A stretch of DNA of 58,330 bases, taken from assembly GCF_001949125.1 (NCBI RefSeq), contig NZ_MSTI01000039.1, forward strand, positions 1 through 58,330, read 5' to 3'. Under the pieces are notes generated by a model. The model did not search any database. It worked only from the letters and a program-made list of their open reading frames with translations, and was not told where the DNA came from. Both the position numbers and the translations under genes were made by a program. This document shows, one piece after another, positions 48,017-58,085 of this stretch. The DNA is from Deinococcus marmoris. Lineage in GTDB: Bacteria; Deinococcota; Deinococci; Deinococcales; Deinococcaceae. Positions within the stretch are counted from its first letter, which is position 1, and each line of letters opens with the position of its first letter.

Positions 48017-48670
48017 ATGACAAGCATTGAGCCTTCCACCCTGCCCCAGAAAGCACTCTTGCCTCACCCCACCCCCGAACTTGTCAAGCTGGCCAAAGAG
48101 CTCTTTGTGGTTCAGGGCCGGGTCACAGAAGTCGCCATTCAGAAGCTGCTGACGGCCTTCCCGGCCAACACCGTCACTGCGGAAATCCTGCTGAAGGTGG
48201 TGGTCATCAATCAGATTTACAGCACTGGAATTCTGGCGGTGCAGCCCGTTGCCGAACGGATTCAGGCGGCCAAGATCGATGCGGCCCTGAAAGCAGGCGA
48301 TCCCGGAGTGGTTCACCTCATCGATCGCCTGCAGTTCGTGACAGCCAAGGGCAAAGAGGTCGACCGCAGCATCTACTCGTTTGCCACGAAATACTGCGCC
48401 CTCCATCAACCGCAGCATTACCCCATCTACGACGGGCTGATCTCCCAGAAATTGCAGGCTTACCTCAAGCAGGACGGGTTCAGCACCACCCCCTTCAAGG
48501 ACGCCGAGTTGCGCAATTACGAGAATTTCAAGGCGGTGGTGCTGCAATTCCGGGAGCACTACCACCTCACCAAGTTCTCGCTGCGGGAGATCGACCAGTT
48601 CCTGTGGATCCTTGGCAAAGGCCTGCTGTCCCCTCTCCCCTCCCCTGGCATCCACCTGAGGCATCCATGA
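48017..48670 (+). CDS. Restriction-island protein of unknown function
   Basis: The 217-residue protein is mostly helical. It has HPTPELVKLAKELFVVQGRVTEVAIQKLLTAFP and a conserved-looking YSFATKYCALHQPQHYPIYDGLISQKLQAYLK segment with Cys, His and Tyr residues. I recall similar helical proteins beside type I restriction genes but cannot assign a function. It overlaps HsdR by ATGA, so it is co-translated with it and may be a restriction accessory or immunity protein. Confidence 0.6.
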   Translation: MTSIEPSTLPQKALLPHPTPELVKLAKELFVVQGRVTEVAIQKLLTAFPANTVTAEILLKVVVINQIYSTGILAVQPVAERIQAAKIDAALKAGDPGVVHLIDRLQFVTAKGKEVDRSIYSFATKYCALHQPQHYPIYDGLISQKLQAYLKQDGFSTTPFKDAELRNYENFKAVVLQFREHYHLTKFSLREIDQFLWILGKGLLSPLPSPGIHLRHP

Positions 48671-51600
48671 CGCGTCCTGCCGACTTCCGCGAACTCCTGT
48701 CCAGCCAGCTCCCCGCTCTGGCGCAGCTCATTACCCTTGGATACACCTACCTGACCCCGCAGGAGGCCCTGGCCCGGCGCCGTGGTCGCCGCGGGCAGGT
48801 CATCCTTACGGACGTGCTGCTGGAGTCTCTGGCCCGCCTCAACCGGGTGCGCTACCTGAACCGCGAGCTGCCCTTCACGCCGGACGGCCTGCAGAAGGCC
48901 GCCGATCAGCTGCTCACATTACCGTTCGAGTCTCAATACGCCACGGCGCAGGAGGCGTACGACCTGCTTACTCTGGGCACCAGCGTGGAACAGGTCGTCG
49001 ACGGTGACCGCAAGGCCTTCAGCGTGCGGTACATCGACTGGGTGGAGCCGGAAAACAACACCTGGCACGTCACCGAGGAGTTCGAGGTGGAACGCAGTGG
49101 CTCCACCCGGACCCGGCGGCCGGACATCGTGGTGTTCTGCAACGGTATTCCCCTGGTGGTGATCGAGTGCAAGCGCCCGGACATGAATGGCCCGGTGGAA
49201 GAGGCGATCTCCCAGACGCTCCGGAACCACGGCCGTGAGGAAATCCCGCTGCTGTACTCCTTCGCGCAGGTGCTGATGGCGGCCGCGCAGAACGAGGCGA
49301 AGTACGGCACGACCGGCGCAGACGCGCGGTTCTGGGCCGCGTGGCGGGAGGAAGATCCGGCCGTCACTGCGGGGATGCCCGCCCTGGTCGGCACGCCCCT
49401 CCCGGTGGCCACCCGGCGGAAGATTCTCGGGTGGCGCGAAGAGCCCCTGCGTTCGAGACTCGACCACGCGTGGCAGGAGGGCCCACGGCTGGCCAGCGCG
49501 CAGGACAACCTGATCGCCTCCCTCCTGTCCCCGGTCCGGCTGCTGGAGTTCATCCGCGGCTACATCGTGTTCGACGCCGGCGTGAAGAAGGCAGCGCGCT
49601 ACCAGCAGTACTACGCGGTGAAGGAGGCCGTGGCGCGCGTGCAGGAGCGCACCCCGTCTGGCAGCCGACGCGGCGGGGTCGTGTGGCACACCACCGGCAG
49701 CGGGAAGAGCCTCACCATGGTCATGCTCGCCCGGGCACTCACGTCCGTGCCGGGTCTCCTTACGCCGCGCGTGGTGCTGGTGACCGACCGCGTCGATCTC
49801 GACCAGCAGATCAAGGACACCTTCAAGAACACCGGCGCGGCGGTGGTGCAGGCGCGGGACGGCCGGCACCTGATCGGCCTGCTGTCCTCCGAACGCACAC
49901 AGGTCATCACGACCGTGCTTGACAAGTTCGAGACCTGCCAGCGCGAGGGCCTCAAGGTGGACAGCGCCGACGTCTTCGTGCTCGTCGACGAGTCGCACCG
50001 CAGCCAGTACGGCAAGGCGAACGCCCTGATGCGCGCCGTCCTGCCCAACGCCTGCATGATCGGCTTCACGGGTACGCCCCTCTTGAAGAAGGAGAAGAGC
50101 ACCGCCGAGAAGTTCGGCGGGATCCTGCACGCGTACTCGATGTCCCGCGCCGTGCAGGACAAGGCCGTCGCGCCGCTGAAGTACGAGGCGCGGCACGCAG
50201 AGCTGCGCGGCGCCCAGGAGCAGATCGACCGCTGGTTCGAGCGGGTGACGCGCACCCTGACCGAGGCGCAGCGGGTGGACGTCAAACGGCAATTCCAGAC
50301 CTCCCACGTGGTGCTCGGGGCCACGTCCCGGCTGGAAGAGATCGCCTACGACATCGGCGAGCATTACGCCCGCACGTATCAGGGCCGCGGCCTGAAGGCG
50401 CAGTTCGCGGTGAGCAACAAGCTCGACGCCGTGCGGTATAAGAAGATCTTTGACCGCTGGGGCCGCGTCAGCACCGCGCTGATCATCAGCCCCCCGGACA
50501 CCCGCGAGGGCCGCGAGACGGTCGACGAGGCGAACGTGCCGGAAGTGCAGGCCTTCTGGAAGGACATGATGAACCGCTACGGAACCGCGCAGCGCTACCA
50601 GGAGAGCGTGATCAGCGCCTTCAAGGGCGACGGCGAGCCCGAGATCCTGATCGTGGTCGATAAGCTGCTGACCGGTTTTGACGCGCCCCGCAACGCCGTG
50701 CTGTACCTCGACAAGCGCCTCAAGGAGCACAACATCCTGCAGGCCATCGCGCGCGTGAACCGCCTGTATGCCGGCAAGGACTTCGGCCTGGTGGTCGACT
50801 ACCGCGGGATCTTCAACGAGCTCCAAGGCGCCCTGGACATCTACGCCGCCCTGGAGGCCGAGGGCTTCGATCCGGCGGACGTCGCCGGCACGCTGGAGAC
50901 CGTGGACGTCGAGATCGCCCTGCTGCCCACCCGGCACGGGCACGTGTGGGACGTCTTCGCGGGCGTCGACCGCAGCGACCTGGAGGCCCTGCAACGCCAC
51001 CTGGAACCGCAGGACCGCCGGGACGCGTTCTATGAGGCGCTGGCGAGCTTTGCGAAGACCCTGCAACTGGCCCTCAGCACGCCCAGCTTTCTGGACACGA
51101 CGCCCGAGGCACAGCAGGGCGTGTACGTGCGCGATCTGCGGTTCTTTCTCAACCTGCGCACGACGGTGAAGCGTCGCTACGGGGAGAGCGTGGACTTCGG
51201 GCCGCTCGAGGACCAGTTGCGCAAGCTCGTCCAGGAGCACGTCGGCGCGGACAACGTCGTGCAGCTGAGCGAGCCCGTCAGCCTCTTCGACCTGGAGGCG
51301 TCCGACGAGGAGATCCTCAACACCGAGGGCGAGGCGGCACGTGCGGATACCATGTCCAGCCGCATCCGCCGCGCCGTGACCGAGCGCATGGAGGAGGACC
51401 CCGCCTTTTACAAGAAGCTTTCGGAACTCGTGGACGAGGCGATCGCCCATCACCGCGCACAGCGGCTCAGCGACCTGGAGTACCTGCGCCGCGCCGAGGA
51501 ACTCACCCGCCTCGCCCGCGACCGGGGTGAGACGGAAGGCGATCCCCGCCTGCGCGGCCGTGAGAGCGCCCGTGCGTACCGGGGCCTGCTGCAGGACAAC

Positions 51601-51870
51601 CTGGGAGAAACCCTCGGGGACGTCTCTGAGCTGGACGAACACCTCACAGTCGCCGCGCTGATCTTCGAGCAGGAGATCGAGCGACTGAAGATCCGCGACT
51701 GGCACAACAACGCGGGCGTTCGGAACCGCATGATAGATGCGATGGACGACCACCTGTACGCCCTGGAGAAGCAGACCGAGGTGCGCATTCCGCACTCGGT
51801 GCGCGACGCCCTGTTCGAGAAAGTTCTGTCGGTCGCCAGGCACCGGGACGGGTACCAGGCCGGCGCGTGA
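48667..51870 (+). CDS. hsdR: Type I restriction endonuclease subunit HsdR
   Basis: With ATG 48667 (overlapping the previous stop) the protein has 1,067 residues. The PD-(D/E)XK nuclease has RRPDIVVFCNGIPLVVIECKRP. The two RecA-like motor domains have Walker A TTGSGKSLTMVM and DESH box VLVDESHRSQYG, then further helicase motifs such as GFTGTPLLKKE and DKLLTGFDAP. A longer frame from 48604 lies inside the upstream gene and is rejected. It translocates and cuts unmodified DNA with HsdM and HsdS. It is separated from them by the AbiE and unknown genes. Confidence 0.95.
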   Translation: MTRPADFRELLSSQLPALAQLITLGYTYLTPQEALARRRGRRGQVILTDVLLESLARLNRVRYLNRELPFTPDGLQKAADQLLTLPFESQYATAQEAYDLLTLGTSVEQVVDGDRKAFSVRYIDWVEPENNTWHVTEEFEVERSGSTRTRRPDIVVFCNGIPLVVIECKRPDMNGPVEEAISQTLRNHGREEIPLLYSFAQVLMAAAQNEAKYGTTGADARFWAAWREEDPAVTAGMPALVGTPLPVATRRKILGWREEPLRSRLDHAWQEGPRLASAQDNLIASLLSPVRLLEFIRGYIVFDAGVKKAARYQQYYAVKEAVARVQERTPSGSRRGGVVWHTTGSGKSLTMVMLARALTSVPGLLTPRVVLVTDRVDLDQQIKDTFKNTGAAVVQARDGRHLIGLLSSERTQVITTVLDKFETCQREGLKVDSADVFVLVDESHRSQYGKANALMRAVLPNACMIGFTGTPLLKKEKSTAEKFGGILHAYSMSRAVQDKAVAPLKYEARHAELRGAQEQIDRWFERVTRTLTEAQRVDVKRQFQTSHVVLGATSRLEEIAYDIGEHYARTYQGRGLKAQFAVSNKLDAVRYKKIFDRWGRVSTALIISPPDTREGRETVDEANVPEVQAFWKDMMNRYGTAQRYQESVISAFKGDGEPEILIVVDKLLTGFDAPRNAVLYLDKRLKEHNILQAIARVNRLYAGKDFGLVVDYRGIFNELQGALDIYAALEAEGFDPADVAGTLETVDVEIALLPTRHGHVWDVFAGVDRSDLEALQRHLEPQDRRDAFYEALASFAKTLQLALSTPSFLDTTPEAQQGVYVRDLRFFLNLRTTVKRRYGESVDFGPLEDQLRKLVQEHVGADNVVQLSEPVSLFDLEASDEEILNTEGEAARADTMSSRIRRAVTERMEEDPAFYKKLSELVDEAIAHHRAQRLSDLEYLRRAEELTRLARDRGETEGDPRLRGRESARAYRGLLQDNLGETLGDVSELDEHLTVAALIFEQEIERLKIRDWHNNAGVRNRMIDAMDDHLYALEKQTEVRIPHSVRDALFEKVLSVARHRDGYQAGA

Positions 51871-52601
51871 CTCAGGGCCATCTGCTGGTTGCCCAGTACG
51901 GTACGACGCCTCTTGAATACCGGGTGGAGCGGCGACTGCGGGCCACCCTGAGCATCGAGGTGAAGGCCGATGGGAGCGTCCTCGCGGTGGCACCTCTAGA
52001 CGCGCCAGACGGCGAGATCCGCCGGCGAATCGAGAAGCGCGGGGCATGGATCCTGCGCCAGCAGCGGGAACTGGCGGTGCTGCCCCCGCCGCTGCCCGCC
52101 CGGCGGTACGTGAGCGGGGAAGGCTGGCGGTACCTGGGGCGCCAGCACCGTCTCCGCGTCCTGATTGGCGAGGTGGAGGGTGTCCGCGTGACGCGTGGGG
52201 AATTGCTTGTCACCGTCAAACGCCAGGAGCGGGCGGAGACCGTGGTAACCCGTTGGATGCGCCAGCGGGCCGCGGCCGTGCTGACTGAGCGGATGCAGGT
52301 CTGCCTGGAGCGGGTGGCCCCGTTCAGCATTCAGCACGATGGGGCGTTTCAACTGCGCCGCATGACGACCCGCTGGGGCAGTTGCACCCGCGGCGGCCGG
52401 CTGATCTTCAACCCGCTGCTGGTCCAGGCCCCCAAGGACTGCATCGACTACGTCCTGATCCACGAGCTGTGCCACACGCGGGACTTTGGGCATTCAAGCA
52501 GCTACTACGCGTTGTTAGGACGGATCCTTCCAGGCTGGAAGCAGCTCCGGTCACGACTCAACCGTGTGGTCGAAATGACGCACCACGTCTCTCCGGGGTG
52601 A
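51867..52601 (+). CDS. YgjP-like (DUF45) metallopeptidase
   Basis: The 244-residue protein starts at GTG that overlaps the HsdR stop (GTGA). The N-terminal part forms strands with APLDAPDGEIRRRIEKRGAWIL, and the C-terminal part has RWGSCTRGGRL and HELCH followed by FGHSSSYYAL, the zinc-binding motif of SprT/YgjP-like metal-dependent hydrolases. Genes of this family often follow hsdR in bacteria, so it may regulate the restriction enzyme, for instance by proteolysis. That role is inferred. The gene is whole here; the 5' part is lost at the window's left edge. Confidence 0.88.
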   Translation: MTQGHLLVAQYGTTPLEYRVERRLRATLSIEVKADGSVLAVAPLDAPDGEIRRRIEKRGAWILRQQRELAVLPPPLPARRYVSGEGWRYLGRQHRLRVLIGEVEGVRVTRGELLVTVKRQERAETVVTRWMRQRAAAVLTERMQVCLERVAPFSIQHDGAFQLRRMTTRWGSCTRGGRLIFNPLLVQAPKDCIDYVLIHELCHTRDFGHSSSYYALLGRILPGWKQLRSRLNRVVEMTHHVSPG

Positions 52602-52852
52602 CCGGGGCCTCAGGGAGTGCCATTGACCTTGAGGTAGAAATCGCCCCCGCTTTCCAACGGATATGGGTCCGTCGCGACCCTGAGCGGCTCAACGGCTCCA
52701 GCTCGCCCATCTTGTCCTGAAGCAGGTGTCGTTCGATGCAGGATCAAGGTCTAGGTTGTCCGTATTCCCGAAAACAAGACTTCAGGCCTGAATTCACCCT
52801 TTCATGCAAACCTGAAATCGGGTTTTCAGGTTCTCGGGAATAATGTCGAACG

Positions 52853-53062
52853 TCAGAAGAGGCTGGCCGCGCCTTCGGCGGCGCAGCACCGTCCCAACCA
52901 GATGTGTTTGCCTACCCAGAACACCAAGATGTTCTTGGACCGGGCGTCCTGTTTGTTGCCTTTGACGTGATGGACGACCTCAGACCTCACCGCTAGACAA
53001 TGGACGCCCCAGGTTCTTGGTGGCCATGGCCCGGCGGGCATACTTCCTGCGCCCACCATCAA
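52853..53062 (-). pseudogene. HNH endonuclease remnant, redundant copy
   Basis: Same sequence as the frameshifted HNH remnant at 766-975. Confidence 0.6.
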
Positions 53063-53152
53063 TTATAAAACTGTGGGTACACATCAAATCCTGAAAACCT
53101 GAAAGGAAGAATTCGGGTATCCCTGAAAGCCGGATTTCGGTATTCTGAACAG

Positions 53153-53761
53153 ATGTACCGGATTGCAATCGCAAACGATAAGGGCGGGGTAGGCAAGACC
53201 ACCACGGCCGTGATGCTGGCCACCCTGCTGGCCGACCGGGCCGCCACCCTGCTGGTTGACGCTGACGAGAAGACGGCGAGTGCCCTGGAGTGGGCCAGTG
53301 CCGGGCCGGGTCTGGCCTGTACGGTCATCTCCATTGACGCGCTGGACCAAACCGACCTGACTCCCTTCGGCTACCTGGTGTTCGACACCAAGGCCGGGGA
53401 GGAAGCTGGCGACCTGCTGGCCCTGGCACAGGCGGTGGATCTGCTCATCGTGCCCACCAAGCCGGATGCCCTGAGTCTGCGCGCACTTCCCAAGACCCTT
53501 GCCCCTCTGATCGAGCAGGGTGTGAGCAACTACCGGGTGCTGATTACGGATGTGCCCCCCGCGCCGAGCACCGATGGGCATGAGGCTCGCCTGGCCATGA
53601 TGGAACTCGGGATCCCGGTGTTCAGCCGCGATATCCGGCGGGCCAGCGCCTTCAACAAAGCGGCCCTGAACGGCACCCGGGTGCGGGACGTCAAGGGAGA
53701 CCAGCGCGCCAAGCTTGCCCACATGGACTACGAGTTGGTCATGCGGGAGGTGCTGGCATGA
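53153..53761 (+). CDS. parA: ParA partition ATPase, redundant copy
   Basis: Same gene as 1066-1674, repeated because the circular molecule is read past its start. It has the KGGVGKTT motif at residues 10-17. Confidence 0.92.
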   Translation: MYRIAIANDKGGVGKTTTAVMLATLLADRAATLLVDADEKTASALEWASAGPGLACTVISIDALDQTDLTPFGYLVFDTKAGEEAGDLLALAQAVDLLIVPTKPDALSLRALPKTLAPLIEQGVSNYRVLITDVPPAPSTDGHEARLAMMELGIPVFSRDIRRASAFNKAALNGTRVRDVKGDQRAKLAHMDYELVMREVLA

Positions 53762-54018
53762 GCAAATTTGGTGGGGCACTGAAAAAGCTCGAAGGCCTGC
53801 AGCCGAAAGGAGACAATTCCTCGGAAGAAAACCTGAAATCCGGAAAACCTGAAATCGCGAATATTGAGAAGGGGCTAGAGCGCGAGAAATACAGCACCTT
53901 CCTCGACCGGGAATTGATCACCGCCCTCAAACTCCATGCGGTGCGTCACCGGATGAAACACCATCACGTTGTGGAAGCTGCCCTCCGTCTGTACTTAGAA
54001 CAGGAAGGGGAAAGCTGA
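53758..54018 (+). CDS. RHH partition protein, redundant copy
   Basis: Same gene as 1671-1931. It overlaps the parA copy by 4 bp. Confidence 0.75.
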   Translation: MSKFGGALKKLEGLQPKGDNSSEENLKSGKPEIANIEKGLEREKYSTFLDRELITALKLHAVRHRMKHHHVVEAALRLYLEQEGES

Positions 54019-54231
54019 CCGCAGTACCCCGTTTAGGACTTGGCGCTAGTCATGAAAAGCCTGTCTGGGATGGCGAAACGACCAAGCTGTTCGCTCCTTA
54101 GTCTGAGCAAGCTATGTTTTCTCCTCGGCTTTGAATCATTGTCTGTGATTAGCGAGAAGGAGAAATACGGGTTCCGGACGTGAGGACCGCCGCTTGCTGC
54201 GCCTAAAATGTTCCGCCTGGGAATGGCCTAT

Positions 54232-55068
54232 TTAAAGCGAATCCTGCTCAGCGGCGAAGACACGAGACGTCGCCACATGCTCGATAGAAAAGGCATAGCC
54301 AATGCCCACATTGGCTGAGCGTTTCAATTGTTCGAGCAAGCTGACAATGTTGCTGGCTGTGAGGCCCTTTAACTCCATCTCGGGATACTGGGGAAGGAGC
54401 GGTGCAAGTGGCTGGTTTGCAAGGCGGCCACGCTGCTCTTCGAAGAATTCTTGGACTTGCCTGAAGAGTTCAGTGAAACCATCATGCCGCCGCGTCACAA
54501 TGCCAATAACCTCGCCCGTGCGCGGATCGATGAGCGGTCCACCCGAGTTACTTGGGTTAATACTCGCGTCAAGCTGGATATATTCCACACCGTTCCGCCG
54601 GTAACGTGATGAGATAATTCCTGTGTGGCAGGTCAGATTTTGATGGTTAAGCGGGTACCCGAGCAGGGCCACTTCATCCCCCATCCGCCATTGCCGGGGC
54701 GAGCCGAAGCAGAATTCATGGCGGCCTTGTGTCAGCAGTTCCGGTATGCGGAGGATGGCGTAATCGAAACGTGTTTCCTCTGAACCATCTTCCAGACATG
54801 CCTGGAAGTCCTCAGGCGTCAGGTGGACCTCATTGTCTGTGGTTTTCATGCCGGGCACATTTGAACGGAGGATGACACGGAGGCTAGGCTGCGTTTGCGC
54901 CTGTTCACGAATCATCTGCAGATTGTGGTTGTTCGTGATGAGGTGACCTCGGTGGAGGAAGCCGCTGCCGCTCGCTAACTGCTGACCGCGCAATTCAACG
55001 CGGATGTGGATCACACCGCTTTGCACGCGCTCAATAGTTTGGGCCAGGATGGAACGGGGCACGCTCAA
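54232..55068 (-). CDS. Trypsin-like serine protease, redundant copy
   Basis: Same gene as 2145-2981, with His48, Asp102 and Ser175. Confidence 0.8.
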   Translation of the reverse strand: MSVPRSILAQTIERVQSGVIHIRVELRGQQLASGSGFLHRGHLITNNHNLQMIREQAQTQPSLRVILRSNVPGMKTTDNEVHLTPEDFQACLEDGSEETRFDYAILRIPELLTQGRHEFCFGSPRQWRMGDEVALLGYPLNHQNLTCHTGIISSRYRRNGVEYIQLDASINPSNSGGPLIDPRTGEVIGIVTRRHDGFTELFRQVQEFFEEQRGRLANQPLAPLLPQYPEMELKGLTASNIVSLLEQLKRSANVGIGYAFSIEHVATSRVFAAEQDSL

Positions 55069-55191
55069 AGTTTAGTGTCAAACAACCAAGAGCATGTCGC
55101 GCTACCGATCAGCAAGCTTGCCCTTGCCCTGAGGCAGCCACGATAGAAGCCCCCAACGGTTTTCTCGTGTCCTGAATGGCCGTTCTGACCT

Positions 55192-56250
55192 ATGGTTGAG
55201 GGAATGCCTGACGACACTGCAGGAATACCCGGATTCATCCGGGCGGCAGCGGACGATTCCACCTATTTCCGTAGCATCGTGCTGTTTGGCACCAATACGG
55301 CGTCCTACAAATTCGCGCTGAGTCGCGCGCTGCTGGTCCTTGCGGCCGAAGGGCGCAGCCGGGTCACGCTGTCCGAACTGGCACCGTACTTCACCGCGCC
55401 CCTACTGGCCCACGTGCAGCGTGGAAAGAGGCAGGGGACAGTTCCAAGCAGCGTGTTCCTGGAGGGTGCCGCCGCCCACCTACATGGTCAGCTGGATGCA
55501 GACGCCTTTCATGCCCTCACCGTGCGGCACGCTTTCCGCTACGTGCTGGACGTATATCACCGTCTGCCCGGCGGCGAGACGGCAACCGAATTCTTCCAGC
55601 TCGAGCGCGGACGTTCGCGGACTCTGGTGCTCACCGACGCGCTGCTGGCCCTTTCACCAATAGAACGTGAACTGCTAGAGGCCGAGGCCGAGGCCCGCTG
55701 GGATCTGGTTGAACACGCCTGGACCGAGGAAAGCGCCGTAGTGATGTCAGGCCGCTCCCCAACCTACGAGGAAGCCAGCGGTGAGCTGGTGCTGGTGCCC
55801 TGGCGGCACCAGACCCGTGTGTCGCTCACGCGCTTGCGCCCTGCCCTGAGCGGCTACCAGAAAGGCCACTGCTTCTACTGCTATCAGCCAGTGGATATGA
55901 CGTCCGGCGAAGCATGCCACGTGGATCACGTCTTTCCGTGGGTCCTCGGCTACCGCCTGCCGGACGTCGACCTAAACGCAGTGTGGAACCTCGTGCTGAG
56001 CTGCGAGACCTGCAATGCCGGTCCAGGCGGGAAAGCGGATGCCATTCCGGCCCGGCGCTTTCTGGAGCGGCTGCATCGGCGCAACTCGTACCTGATAGAC
56101 AGCCACCACCCGCTCCAAGCAGCCCTGATGCGGGATACGGGAAGCACCGCCAAGACCCGCTGGGCTTTCCTGACGTCTATGGAAGCCTTTGCCCTGGAGC
56201 AGCGCACAAAACGCTGGGATGGGCGCGCCGAACACCCACCAGTATTTTGA
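55192..56250 (+). CDS. HNH endonuclease, redundant copy
   Basis: Same gene as 3105-4163. Confidence 0.75.
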   Translation: MVEGMPDDTAGIPGFIRAAADDSTYFRSIVLFGTNTASYKFALSRALLVLAAEGRSRVTLSELAPYFTAPLLAHVQRGKRQGTVPSSVFLEGAAAHLHGQLDADAFHALTVRHAFRYVLDVYHRLPGGETATEFFQLERGRSRTLVLTDALLALSPIERELLEAEAEARWDLVEHAWTEESAVVMSGRSPTYEEASGELVLVPWRHQTRVSLTRLRPALSGYQKGHCFYCYQPVDMTSGEACHVDHVFPWVLGYRLPDVDLNAVWNLVLSCETCNAGPGGKADAIPARRFLERLHRRNSYLIDSHHPLQAALMRDTGSTAKTRWAFLTSMEAFALEQRTKRWDGRAEHPPVF

Positions 56251-56479
56251 TTGCGTTTGCCTCCAAGACCACCGATGATGCGGATGAGCCGTGGCCCAGG
56301 CGCCGTCCTGCTAGCCGGAGCTGCGGCTCCGTCAGCAGGCTGGAGAGCTGATAGAAAGCCACGGGGCGGCAGTCAGGTGGTCAGTGGACGCCATGCCCTT
56401 CCTGAACCAGTGATGTGATGAGACATGAACGACTGGGACGTGAGAAACACGTAAGAGAGTTTTCCCTAAGGTCGGTGCA

Positions 56480-57013
56480 ATGAAGAAACACTTCAAGCTC
56501 ACCGCACTCGTCCTCTGCTTCATGCTCGGCAGCTTCGCAAACGCCGAGTTACAGCGTGTGCCTGGAACCAACACGTATTACGAAAAAGATCTCGATGCCA
56601 TGACCGACGCCAATACAAGTATGGTTGTCGTCGCAGAGATCAATGACACGCAAGGCGAGACCGCCATGGCTTTTATTTGCCGTGATGGCAAAGCCAGTGC
56701 ATTCCTGAATACGAAGAACAACCTGATGAGCAGTGGGGAATACGACCTTGAACGCTCCCCTAACCTGATGTACCGGGTGGATTCGCAGCAAGCCAAGACT
56801 ATTCCGTCACAAACTGGCCTCACCAGTGGCGAACCGGACTTAACTCTTCTGGCTTTTGATGACGCTCGCGACGCCATCCTTACTGCTGCCTTCACAAATA
56901 CCACGAGCAAAATCGTCATGCGCGTACTGCGAAACAATGGCAGCGCATTGGACTATACCTTCTCCACAGGTGGTTTCAAAGAGGCAATGCGAGCTGTAAA
57001 CTCTTGCAAATAA
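56480..57013 (+). CDS. Secreted hypothetical protein, redundant copy
   Basis: Same gene as 4393-4926, with the same signal peptide. Confidence 0.6.
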   Translation: MKKHFKLTALVLCFMLGSFANAELQRVPGTNTYYEKDLDAMTDANTSMVVVAEINDTQGETAMAFICRDGKASAFLNTKNNLMSSGEYDLERSPNLMYRVDSQQAKTIPSQTGLTSGEPDLTLLAFDDARDAILTAAFTNTTSKIVMRVLRNNGSALDYTFSTGGFKEAMRAVNSCK

Positions 57014-57098
57014 GCGATCTATCAATGCAATTGCCGATATTTGATTGGTCATACGATCATGTATTACCTAAAATATACCCTTGAAAGAAAGGGGGGTT

Positions 57099-57116
57099 GT
57101 TTAGAATTTTCTAAAC
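57099..57116. promoter_or_regulatory. 18-bp palindrome, redundant copy
   Basis: Same site as 5012-5029. Confidence 0.45.
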
Positions 57117-57151
57117 TTAAAGTCTATTAAAAATATTAAGGGAATAAAATA

Positions 57152-57964
57152 ATGGGAATTGACCAAGCGATATTAGCAGAACAAGATCAAAAGAAGTTTC
57201 AGGAAAAAATGAAGGAGACAGAGTATCTCAATTCAAGAGCCAATTTATCTAAAACTGATCTTGAAAGATTAAAATATTTCTACTCCGAACTTAAACGTAC
57301 AGGTATTTTGCAGTCCGCTGAAAAAGTTATTTTTCTAAGAAGTCTTCATCATGGCAAAATATATGCAGAAATCAGACCAAGAACTTATGAAGGAGCTTTC
57401 AGTCAACATGCCAAAGAAGCAATTATAGATAATCCTACGCGTATTCTTGCATACTGTGATGGTTATCTATTTTCTATTAGTCCTCATCCTTCCCCTTCGG
57501 AAACGCTTATATATTACGGCGGAATGGGGTTATTCTTTAGAGGAAAGGCAAACTATTTACCTTTCACGGGTCTCGAAAGACTTGAAAAGATGCCGATTGG
57601 CTATCTTAAAAAGTATAGAAATTTACGAAAGATCGATGGCGTTTCCGAAGAGGAGTTAGATAAAATCGGGAAGCCCTCTGAAAATCCTTTAGGGAAGCAA
57701 ATAATAAAATATCGAAAGTTATATAGTAAACTGATGATTATAGGATTTCTACCCTCCGCAGTAATATTAATAGTAGGATGGGCTTTGACAGATTATATAG
57801 ATAATATGACCATAATTTTAATTCCTATAATAATTGGCATGATAATTATGGCTTCTGCTATAATACCTCATTTGAAGGCCGAACGACTAGCAAAGCGACC
57901 AGACTCCATTCAGCAAACCGCAATATCCATTAGTAGTATATTCGATCCAGAATACTTAAAATAA
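57152..57964 (+). CDS. AT-rich two-TM protein, redundant copy
   Basis: Same gene as 5065-5877. Confidence 0.65.
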   Translation: MGIDQAILAEQDQKKFQEKMKETEYLNSRANLSKTDLERLKYFYSELKRTGILQSAEKVIFLRSLHHGKIYAEIRPRTYEGAFSQHAKEAIIDNPTRILAYCDGYLFSISPHPSPSETLIYYGGMGLFFRGKANYLPFTGLERLEKMPIGYLKKYRNLRKIDGVSEEELDKIGKPSENPLGKQIIKYRKLYSKLMIIGFLPSAVILIVGWALTDYIDNMTIILIPIIIGMIIMASAIIPHLKAERLAKRPDSIQQTAISISSIFDPEYLK

Positions 57965-58085
57965 TTATCAAACATTACCCAGATAAACGGTTATATTAAT
58001 AATATATGAGAATATATTTCAAGACTACTAAATTTTTTATCCAAGTTTTTAATAAAAATAATCTGAGACATGTAGATAACCCACT

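Noticed and set aside
48604..48666. Longer N-terminus for HsdR
   Set aside because: These codons lie inside the preceding gene; the ATG at 48667 overlaps its stop and gives a normal HsdR start.
48919..52047. 1,042-codon gene opposite hsdR
   Set aside because: It is an antisense frame; hsdR on the other strand has all catalytic motifs.
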